From the NCBI GenBank assembly GCA_002394385.1, contig DGTS01000039.1:10803-74802 (forward strand): DNA of 64,000 bases, in the 5' to 3' direction. Of this stretch, positions 57,304-64,000 are shown piece after piece. Under the pieces are notes generated by a model that saw only the letters and a program-made list of their open reading frames with translations, was not told the origin of the DNA and did not search any database. Both the position numbers and the translations under genes were made by a program. This DNA is from Prevotella sp. UBA4330 (GTDB lineage Bacteria; Bacteroidota; Bacteroidia; Bacteroidales; Bacteroidaceae). The first letter of the stretch is position 1. Each line of letters starts with the position of its first letter.

Positions 57304-57945
57304 ATGGTATTTCAACTCGATAACGACCTATGGTTCCCCGCTCCCGAACTGGCGGAGGACGACGGACTGCTGGCAGTGGGCGGCGACCTGAGCATCGACC
57401 GTCTGCTGCTCGCATACAGCAACGGCATATTCCCTTGGTTCGACTTCCGCAACAGCGAGCAACCAGCATGGTATTGCCCGCACCAGCGCTTCGTCATCTT
57501 TCCCGACGAGATACACATCTCCCACTCCATGCGGCAACTCCTGCGACGGGGGACATACAGAATGAGCATCAACCAGGACTTTGAGGGCGTGATAGCCAAC
57601 TGCTCTGAGTTGCGCATCGATGAGCCAGGCGCATGGCTGGGACCAGACATGATCAGTGCCTACACACAACTGCACGAGCAGGGCTTTGCCTTCAGTGTGG
57701 AGACATGGCAGGACGACCGTCTTGTGGGAGGGCTCTACGGGGTGAACATCGGCAGGGCGTTCTTCGGAGAGAGCATGTTCTCCCTTGCCCCAAGCGCCAG
57801 CAAGGCTGCGCTAATCCATCTTGCACATTTCATGAAAGAGCATGGCGGCACGATGATTGACTGCCAACTGGAGACTCCCCACCTGCGTTCCATGGGAGGC
57901 CGATTCATCAGTTACAAGGAATATATGGATATTCTTCAAAAATAA
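57304..57945 (+). CDS. aat: Leucyl/phenylalanyl-tRNA-protein transferase
   Basis: A 213-residue enzyme attaching Leu or Phe from tRNA to N-terminal Lys/Arg/Met of proteins, creating degrons read by ClpS. Motifs include FPAPELAEDDGLLAVGGDLS-like (here WFPAPELAEDDGLLAVGG), GIFPWFD and WYCPHQR, then GGLYGVNIGRAFFGESMFS. It completes the ClpS-ClpA-Aat group. Length is normal. Confidence 0.95.
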   Translation: MVFQLDNDLWFPAPELAEDDGLLAVGGDLSIDRLLLAYSNGIFPWFDFRNSEQPAWYCPHQRFVIFPDEIHISHSMRQLLRRGTYRMSINQDFEGVIANCSELRIDEPGAWLGPDMISAYTQLHEQGFAFSVETWQDDRLVGGLYGVNIGRAFFGESMFSLAPSASKAALIHLAHFMKEHGGTMIDCQLETPHLRSMGGRFISYKEYMDILQK

Positions 57946-57949
57946 TTGT

Positions 57950-57957
57950 TACCTTTG
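57950..57957 (+). promoter_or_regulatory. -7 promoter element of the GH2 gene
   Basis: TACCTTTG matches TAnnTTTG, 47 bases before the ATG at 58004. No clear -33 TTTG is visible. Confidence 0.6.
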
Positions 57958-58003
57958 CAACAGAAAATAATCACTTACTGTTTTATAACTAATTCCACTA
58001 ACT

Positions 58004-60469
58004 ATGAAACTATTATTCGAGAAACGTAAAACGTCGTTGTTGCTCGTCGCTGTAATGCTGACAGCGGCAATTAGCGTGTGCGGACAAAACATCAGAGAGA
58101 AGATAAGGCTCGACCAGGGATGGCGATTCGCCTTCGGTAATGCTGCCGACCCACAAAAGGACTTCGGGTGCGGAACAGAGTATTTCAATTATCTCACCAA
58201 GGCAAACTCCATCCACAACGAAGGACCGTATGTAATGAAGTTCGACGACTCCGACTGGCAAGAGGTGAACGTGCCACACGACTGGGTGACCACTCTGCCA
58301 TACTCCAGCGACGCAAGCCACTCTCACGGATACAAAACCGTGGGATACAAGTACCCCGAGACAAGTGTGGGATGGTACCGAAAGGTCATCAACATCCCCG
58401 AGTCAGACCTCGGCAAGCGCATCATGCTGCAGTTCGACGGCATATTCCGCGATGCCCGCGTGTGGTTCAACGGCTTCTACATGGGCACCGAGCCCAGCGG
58501 ATATGCCACACAGGTCTATGACGTCACAGAATATGTCAATTACGGCGGCGACAACCTCATCTGCGTGCGAGCCGATGCCACTCTCGAGGAGGGATGGTTC
58601 TACGAGGGTGCAGGCATCTATCGTGATGCATGGCTGGTGAAGACCGCCGCCGTCAGTGTCGCACCCTTCGGCACATTCGTATATGCCGACATACAAGAGC
58701 CTTACACCGTCATCAACATCGAAACAGAAGTGTTCAACAGCAGCCTCGAGACCAATCAGTGCCAAGTCCACCACCAACTGTTCGATGCCGATGGCCAGTT
58801 AATAGCCACCACCCTCAACTCTGTGCCCTCCGTCCCCTCTGTGTCCTCCGTGCTTTCAAAGCAGACCATCAAGTGCAAGCAGCAGTTGGTAGTCGAAAAA
58901 CCGCACCTCTGGAGCCCCGATAACCCTTATCTGTATAAGGTGGTGACAAGGGTGTCCTCGGGCAAAGAAGAATATGATGTGTATGAGACCACATTAGGCA
59001 TACGCAAGGTGGAGTTCGATGCCGAGCGCGGATTCCTGCTCAACGGCGAGCCGCTTAAACTGAAGGGTGTCAACATACATCAAGACCATGCTGGCGTGGG
59101 CTCGGCAATACCCGAGGCGCTCATGCTGTGGCGCATAAAGCAACTGAAGAAGTTCGGATGCAACGCATACCGCTCGTCACACAACCCCATGACTCCCGTC
59201 TTGCTCGACATCTGCGACCGCGAGGGAATACTCGTAATCGACGAAAACCGTCTCTCGGGCATCAACGACGAGCACCTGCGACTACTGGAGAACATGATAC
59301 GCCGCGACCGCAACCACCCCTCGGTGATTCTGTGGAGCGACGGCAACGAGGAATGGGGAATGGAGAACACCGTGCAGGGCACACGCATAGCAGCGGCGAT
59401 GCGCGAACATACCCGTCTGCTCGACCCCACACGCCACTCCACCATAGCCAACGCCGGAGGCTCGGAGATGATAAAAGGACTCGATGTGGTGGGATTCAAC
59501 TATATCTTGCAGAACGATGTGGACAACCGCAAGGCGGCTAACCCCACATGGAAAATAGTGGGAACAGAAGAGACCACCGGTTGCGGCACACGAGGAGTCT
59601 ATTTCAACGACCCCGCACAACCAGGACGCATGGCATCGATGAACCTCACCGCCGACAAGGACGGTACAGAGAACCGCATAGAGCGAGGATGGAAGTTCTA
59701 TGCCGAGCGGCCATGGGCGGCAGGACTGTTCTACTGGACGGGCATCGACTACCGCGGCGAACCTAACCCGCTGAGTTATCCCGCCACCGACTCAGAGTTC
59801 GGAATACTCGACTACTGCGGTTTCCCGAAGGACGAGGCATGGTATCTGAAATCGTGGTGGACCGACGAGCCAACGCTGCACATCTTCCCTCACTGGAACC
59901 TGCAAGGACACGAGGGCGAGGAGATAGAACTGTGGGCATACAGCAACTGCGACGAGGTGGAACTGACGGTTAACGGCAAGAACCTCGGCAGACAGAAGAT
60001 GCCGCGTAACGGTCACCTGAAGTGGAAAGCCACTTACCAGCCAGGCAAGGTGGTGGCTGTAGGATATAAGAACGGCAAGCGCATCCTTACCGAGACCATC
60101 GCTACCACAAAACCTGCTGCGAAGATAGTGCTGAAAACTGACCGCCAGCAGATAACGCCCGACAACCGCGACGTGGCGGTGGTTACAGTAGAGATACAAG
60201 ACAAGAACGGCAACATAGTGCCTGATGCATGCCCCATGCTCTCAATACGACTCGACGGCAACGGACGCATACTGGGTGTGGGCAACGGCGACCCCTCGTA
60301 TCTCGGTGCCGACAGTCCGAAGGAGAAGGACTGCAGAACGTTCCAGATACCAGCCTTCAACGGTCTCGCTCAGATTCTTGTTCAGAGCAGCAGCAACGCC
60401 TCAACGCTCAACCTCTCATGCTCTTCTGAGAACCTGAAGACAGGCAGCATCGCCATTGAGGCAAAGTAA
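58004..60469 (+). CDS. Secreted GH2 beta-galactosidase-like enzyme with repeat insertion
   Basis: An 821-residue glycosidase with a hydrophobic N-terminus/signal (about 8-28). The GH2 sugar-binding domain (WRFAFG to about 210), immunoglobulin-like domain and TIM barrel are followed by C-terminal domains (DUF4982-like segment IFPHWNLQGHEGEEIELWAYSN split here: LHIFPHWNLQ). The acid/base lies in LWSDGNEEWGME and the nucleophile is probably Glu in VGTEETTG. About 15 residues (NSVPSVPSVSSVLSKQ) are encoded by CTCTGTG-repeat DNA at 58817-58863, inserted between LIATT and TIKCKQQ in the Ig-like domain. The substrate is not readable. Confidence 0.9.
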   Translation: MKLLFEKRKTSLLLVAVMLTAAISVCGQNIREKIRLDQGWRFAFGNAADPQKDFGCGTEYFNYLTKANSIHNEGPYVMKFDDSDWQEVNVPHDWVTTLPYSSDASHSHGYKTVGYKYPETSVGWYRKVINIPESDLGKRIMLQFDGIFRDARVWFNGFYMGTEPSGYATQVYDVTEYVNYGGDNLICVRADATLEEGWFYEGAGIYRDAWLVKTAAVSVAPFGTFVYADIQEPYTVINIETEVFNSSLETNQCQVHHQLFDADGQLIATTLNSVPSVPSVSSVLSKQTIKCKQQLVVEKPHLWSPDNPYLYKVVTRVSSGKEEYDVYETTLGIRKVEFDAERGFLLNGEPLKLKGVNIHQDHAGVGSAIPEALMLWRIKQLKKFGCNAYRSSHNPMTPVLLDICDREGILVIDENRLSGINDEHLRLLENMIRRDRNHPSVILWSDGNEEWGMENTVQGTRIAAAMREHTRLLDPTRHSTIANAGGSEMIKGLDVVGFNYILQNDVDNRKAANPTWKIVGTEETTGCGTRGVYFNDPAQPGRMASMNLTADKDGTENRIERGWKFYAERPWAAGLFYWTGIDYRGEPNPLSYPATDSEFGILDYCGFPKDEAWYLKSWWTDEPTLHIFPHWNLQGHEGEEIELWAYSNCDEVELTVNGKNLGRQKMPRNGHLKWKATYQPGKVVAVGYKNGKRILTETIATTKPAAKIVLKTDRQQITPDNRDVAVVTVEIQDKNGNIVPDACPMLSIRLDGNGRILGVGNGDPSYLGADSPKEKDCRTFQIPAFNGLAQILVQSSSNASTLNLSCSSENLKTGSIAIEAK

Positions 60470-60492
60470 CGATTAAATTTACTGAAAACTAT

Positions 60493-60523
60493 TAAAGGAG
60501 CGCGCCAGAAACGTGCCCCTTTA
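60493..60523 (+). terminator. Terminator after the GH2 gene
   Basis: TAAAGGAGCGCG pairs with CGTGCCCCTTTA (one mismatch, one wobble) around a short loop, followed by a T-rich stretch. Confidence 0.6.
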
Positions 60524-60548
60524 TCATTCCTTTATTTCACTCTCATTG

Positions 60549-60818
60549 AAGTTTCGGAAGCAAGTTCACTAACTGTGATGAATCGCCCCTAAGGGGCAGA
60601 AAGTACATAGCCCAGGGCATCGCCCTAGGTAATACGCGACCAAGTTGTATTCGCCCTGAAAGGGCAAAAGATTTGTTCCGTATAGGAAACAGAAAGTTCT
60701 TTTGCCCTTACAGGGCGTGTATATAGGGCACCCTTATACCCAGGGCGATGCCCTGGGCTATGTACTTACTGCCCTTTCAGGGCGCTAAAATTCAGGGTGT
60801 TTATAACTTCCGAAACTT
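60549..60818. repeat. Composite inverted repeat, about 270 bp
   Basis: Outer arms AAGTTTCGGAAG (60549-60560) and complement (60807-60818); inside, AGTACATAGCCCAGGGCATC pairs with the region 60739-60765, and GCCCTGAAAGGGCAAAAG with CTTTTGCCCTTACAGGGC. The internal ordering (CAGGGCGATGCCCTGGGCTA, then TACTT and CCCTTTCAGG) is shared with 38877-39075, making them two copies of one family. No gene lies in 60470-60816. Confidence 0.85.
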
Positions 60819-61452
60819 AAATCACTCTCACCTCCTGAATCACCACGCCAGGGTCGAGAAGGAATATCTTCAGAGGATGCTTGCCCCTGAGCGATGCCGG
60901 CACCTTGACGCTGCGTGAGGAATAACCACGCAACACATTCCAGCGCCACTCGGCACAGAAATCATCAGCATGGATGGAGAACACCACAGGCTTCTCGTCT
61001 CCCAACTGCACGGCATAGCGCACCTCACGACCTTCATAGACATGCAGCGTGGGCAGCGTGCGCACCTCTACAGCGGTGTCGCCGTCACGAAGGTCTATAT
61101 CATAACTCACGCATGGCGCAGACGAGAGGTTTGCCTCATCGAATGAAGGGGTTTCAAACGGCAGCACCATAACGCCATTGCTGAATCCGAGTCCTTCCAC
61201 GGTGGTTATCGTGCCTGCGCTGCCATTGAGCGCTTGCTGGTAGTCGGCTGCCTCGATGGTTTGCCGTGCCTCTTCCTGGAATGGCGGCCAAAGACCAATG
61301 AAGATATTGTCTATGCGTGCGTCCGCCTTCAGTTCGCTGATGCTCAGGCGGTTGTCGCCTTTCTTCAGATGCAGAGTGCCCACATTGCTCCACATCGGAC
61401 CTACATAAGGCGCATGCCACACATTGTTGATGGGCGTTGCAGAAGCATCGAA
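60817..61452 (-). pseudogene. C-terminal part of the GH115 gene, out of frame
   Basis: Read on the minus strand from 61452, this continues GH115 sequence: FDASATPINNVWHAPYVGPMW through to IQEVRVI. It encodes the C-terminal beta-rich domain of the family. It is in a different frame from the 61401-63695 part and has no start of its own except an internal Met at 61422, so it is translated only if the frame is restored at the heptamer tract. Confidence 0.85.
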
Positions 61453-63695
61453 AGACTTTGAACTTTGAACTTTGAACTTTCCTGTGGTGTGATGGTTACC
61501 TTGCAGAAGACATTATCCTCTGGAGCCTTCGAGAAATTGCGTATGGGCGTGAGGGCGTTAATCCACAACGGGATGTCGCAGTCGGCATCGCTCTCAATAA
61601 CCAGAGTGCCTCCGTCATCAAACGACGTCATCTTCTTACCGTTGCTCTTGAAGCGGACAGAACGGTTGTGCCGTGCCTGTGCTATCAGTTCCGGTGTGGC
61701 TATTGGCTGCTCTATCTTCTCCGAACGGAACCAGTGGTAGGGCTGCCAGTTGAAGAACTCGCGCCACTTGCCGCCCGCAATGTCCTCGTTGTAATGGCGT
61801 GTCCACTCATTCAGTTCTCCGAACACCTCCCTCACCCTGTCGGCATCAGTCATCGCCCCGACGCTGTCGCCACGCTCGGCTCTTACCATACTGCGACGTG
61901 CCAGCAACTGATATTCGTTGATAAGTGCAGCACCGCGAATGGGATAACTCACCAGTTCGAAGTATGCCGAACGCAGTCGCTCAGGCACTCTTTGCGTGAG
62001 CATCTCTGCCTCCTTTTCCAGCGCCCTTGCCTCGCTGACGCGCTGTGCTATCTGGTTCTCGGTGTAGTCAACGAACCACACATGAGCGTCTTTTCCTGCC
62101 GCCTGCAGACGATTGTAGCGTTCCTGCATACTGGCTATCTGCGGTGCCAGCGTTTCGCCGAAGGTCTTTGCTGCCCATTGCTCAATGTACTTATGTGCCT
62201 CGGTAGGCTTCCAACGGTCGATGTTCCACGCCAAATCCATAACGAAAGAAATCTCCTTCTCGGCAGGTTTTATGTCGCCCACGTTGAACACCCATATCTT
62301 GCGCGCACCGAAGGTGTATGCCTTCGTAAGTTCTGTTGCGAGGAACGACGGCGAAAGCGGACTGAGCCATATCCAACTGGCAGGGTCGCCATGATAGGAA
62401 AGATGATAGTAGATGCCCGCACCGCCCTTGCGCTGCTGCTCCTTGGGATTCGAGAGGTTGCGGCAGTATCCATGCTTGTCGTCGCTCCACAGCATAGTCA
62501 CATCGTCGGGAACAACCAGACCGTTATGGTAAGCGTCAAGAACCTCCTCGTATGTGCACAGCACCTGCGGAATCTCCTCTATGGGCTTGTTGATGTTGCG
62601 TCGCAGCATGTCGCGCTGGTCGTCAATCGCCTGTTGCATCAGCCGCACACGTTCTTCGGTGCTGTTGGCTCCCTCCATGGGATAGTCGTGGATGCCGCGA
62701 AGTCCCAGGGTGTAGGTGTTCTCATATTTCCCGTTGGTCTTGACGCGCGTCTCCCAATACTCCTGCATCGTCTTGCGGTTGGTGATGTAGTTGAAGTCGC
62801 CCAGACCCTCCTTGCCTTCTGCCTTGGCGCGTTCGTTCACCGCCTTCCACTCGCCCTCGTTGTTGCGCAGCATCTGCTCGCAATGCGACGAGCCCATCAC
62901 GATGGCATAGTCGTCTGCTAGACGTGCATTCTCTGGGTCATCGTTAAACGCTTGTGTTCCGGGATGCATGGCGGGCCATAGATAGTTGGCCTTCAGTCGC
63001 AGCAGCAACTCAAACACCTTCTGGTAGGTCTCCGGTCCCACCTTCCCATGCCTTCGTTCAGCCCATCGGGCCCAGCCGCCGAAGCGCTCGTCATTGATGA
63101 AGATGCCGCGATACTGCACCGACGGTTCTTGCTGGCATAACACGCCCTGTGCTACATACAATGCCTCTTTCCTTGCCGGTGTCACGTCAGCCCACCAGTA
63201 CCACGGCGACACGCCAATGGCCTCAGAGAGCGATGCCAGTCCGAATGCTGTGCCCCTGCGGTCGCTGCCTGCCACGACGAGCATCGTTGCGCCCTTCTTG
63301 GGATACCTCACCGTGGCGATGACAAACGACTCCCATTTGCCTTTGATGGCGTCAACATTTACAAGTCCTCTGCTCACGAGGTTGTCTATAACAGCGCTGT
63401 GCCCCAGTGTTCCGGCAACCAGCAGCGGCACACCTTTCTTGGGCAGCACCTTGCCCGTAAGCAGTTCTGGACGGATGCCTGTGACACGCTCCACATCGTC
63501 TGCCAGCATTCCTGCCGCGATGCCCACCACCTTATAGTCGTCGCCGTCGGTGAATATCGTGGCTGCCCTGCCGTTAGCGCACAGGGCGAAACTGCCGTCT
63601 GCAGATGTCTCGGTCACCTCCACCATGCCTCCTGCCTTAGCCGTGAGAGCAACCGCGACATAAATGAGAGATAATAGCAATCTTGTCTTGAACAT
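61401..63695 (-). CDS. GH115 alpha-glucuronidase, frameshifted near the C-terminus
   Basis: About 764 residues from ATG 63695 (MFKTRLLLSLIYVAVALTAKA, a signal peptide); an ATG at 63809 precedes the promoter. GH115 enzymes release (methyl)glucuronic acid from xylan. Family stretches include GTAFGLASLSEAIGVSPWYWWADV, FINDERFGGWARW-like (FINDERFGGWA), LLRLKANYLWPAMH, TLGLRGIHDYPMEG and TMLWSDDKHGYCRNLS. After TITPQ the frame runs into AAAGTTC repeats and ends 27 codons later with unrelated residues; the true C-terminus lies in another frame at 60817-61452. Confidence 0.88.
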   Translation of the reverse strand: MFKTRLLLSLIYVAVALTAKAGGMVEVTETSADGSFALCANGRAATIFTDGDDYKVVGIAAGMLADDVERVTGIRPELLTGKVLPKKGVPLLVAGTLGHSAVIDNLVSRGLVNVDAIKGKWESFVIATVRYPKKGATMLVVAGSDRRGTAFGLASLSEAIGVSPWYWWADVTPARKEALYVAQGVLCQQEPSVQYRGIFINDERFGGWARWAERRHGKVGPETYQKVFELLLRLKANYLWPAMHPGTQAFNDDPENARLADDYAIVMGSSHCEQMLRNNEGEWKAVNERAKAEGKEGLGDFNYITNRKTMQEYWETRVKTNGKYENTYTLGLRGIHDYPMEGANSTEERVRLMQQAIDDQRDMLRRNINKPIEEIPQVLCTYEEVLDAYHNGLVVPDDVTMLWSDDKHGYCRNLSNPKEQQRKGGAGIYYHLSYHGDPASWIWLSPLSPSFLATELTKAYTFGARKIWVFNVGDIKPAEKEISFVMDLAWNIDRWKPTEAHKYIEQWAAKTFGETLAPQIASMQERYNRLQAAGKDAHVWFVDYTENQIAQRVSEARALEKEAEMLTQRVPERLRSAYFELVSYPIRGAALINEYQLLARRSMVRAERGDSVGAMTDADRVREVFGELNEWTRHYNEDIAGGKWREFFNWQPYHWFRSEKIEQPIATPELIAQARHNRSVRFKSNGKKMTSFDDGGTLVIESDADCDIPLWINALTPIRNFSKAPEDNVFCKVTITPQESSKFKVQSLSMLLQRPSTMCGMRLM
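61454..61480. repeat. Heptamer tract (AAAGTTC on the coding strand) in GH115
   Basis: Plus-strand units GAACTTT at 61460-61466, 61467-61473, 61474-61480, and a shortened GACTTT at 61454-61459. On the coding strand this is AAAGTTC three times then AAAGTC. Seven is not a multiple of three, so a change in copy number shifts the frame. Confidence 0.9.
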
Positions 63696-63714
63696 AGCAA
63701 TTAGTTTTATAATG

Positions 63715-63722
63715 CAAAGATA
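63715..63722 (-). promoter_or_regulatory. -7 promoter element of the GH115 gene
   Basis: TATCTTTG on the minus strand (plus CAAAGATA), 20 bases before the ATG at 63695. A CTTG-like -33 variant (plus CAAG 63743-63746) is 20 bases further upstream. Confidence 0.65.
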
Positions 63723-64000
63723 CAAAATATAATGTCTTTTTGCAAGAAAAAACGTGAAAAATCTTCCGACCATTTTAGGGTCGGAAAACTCTTTCAAAAT
63801 CTGCCGCAAACGCCCTGCTACAAAGGGTTTGCTTAAAGGTCGGAAATAGGTCGGAAAATTTTAGGGAAATGCCCAATAATTATTGAAAAGTAAACATGGA
63901 AAGACAGGGAGATGGCAAAATGTCAACAATTCAACAAATCAACAAATCAACAAATGCCCTTTTCGGAATTCAGGATTTTTAGGTGTCTCATTTCTTATAT
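63723..64000. other. Intergenic sequence, no gene seen
   Basis: The stretch is AT-rich with a TCCGACC/GGTCGGA hairpin around 63766-63786 and a TCAACAAA-type short tandem repeat near 63920-63955. No coding frame is convincing up to the window end. Confidence 0.5.

Overview
The window looks like chromosomal DNA of a Prevotella-like member of the Bacteroidales. The evidence is the many TAnnTTTG promoter -7 elements (often with TTTG 18-20 bases upstream), weak or absent Shine-Dalgarno sequences, and Bacteroidetes-type families (DUF5683, DUF3822, DUF349, NhaD, the carboxynorspermidine pathway, GH115, GH2, GH3, CE8). No rRNA, tRNA, CRISPR array, prophage or intact insertion sequence was recognised.

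Layout. 1-7.1 kb: the end of parA, then parB, a DUF5683 membrane protein, a LysM lytic transglycosylase, a RelA/SpoT enzyme and a secreted pectinesterase. 7.1-10.3 kb: a MerR regulator and alaS. 10.4-16.6 kb: an AraC regulator divergent from a dicarboxylate transporter, followed by L-asparaginase, a porin and aspartase; together they form an asparagine -> aspartate -> fumarate route. 16.7-22.5 kb: recA and fic, then a visibly AT-rich accessory patch with a fic remnant, a lipoprotein, a secreted protein and a possibly truncated gene. 22.5-34.7 kb: carboxynorspermidine dehydrogenase, DUF6621, an esterase, a LolA-like protein, a helicase, DUF3822, rsmD, a nucleotidyltransferase, a GH3 beta-glucosidase and nhaD. 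35.0-36.5 kb: a second, inverted copy of the helicase. 36.6-39.1 kb: a second AT-rich patch with a candidate structured RNA, two lipoproteins, a small membrane protein and a zinc-ribbon protein. 39.2-46.6 kb: nrnA, dnaG, a TPR-like protein, queD, queE and cls. 46.7-49.6 kb: a 26-codon gene and an operon of three proteins sharing one Cys-rich N-terminal module plus a radical SAM protein. 49.7-57.9 kb: pepD, corA with a structured leader, DUF349, and the N-end-rule set clpS-clpA-aat. 58.0-63.7 kb: a GH2 enzyme and a frameshifted GH115 alpha-glucuronidase.

The most unusual theme is short dispersed repeats. The same kinds of sequence that fill intergenic gaps also appear inside genes. They look like in-frame insertions in the pectinesterase, QueE, the GH2 enzyme and one helicase copy, and like a frame-breaking heptamer tract in GH115. 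A separate 21-bp palindrome family (AGTAAAATAG, one base, CTATTTTACT) clusters around both helicase copies and upstream of corA.

Other points worth checking are the corA leader with two mutually exclusive helices, the nested 25-bp-arm palindrome at a transcription start near 24.5 kb, and the Cys-module operon. All functional names rest on reading motifs and family resemblance by eye; no database search was run.
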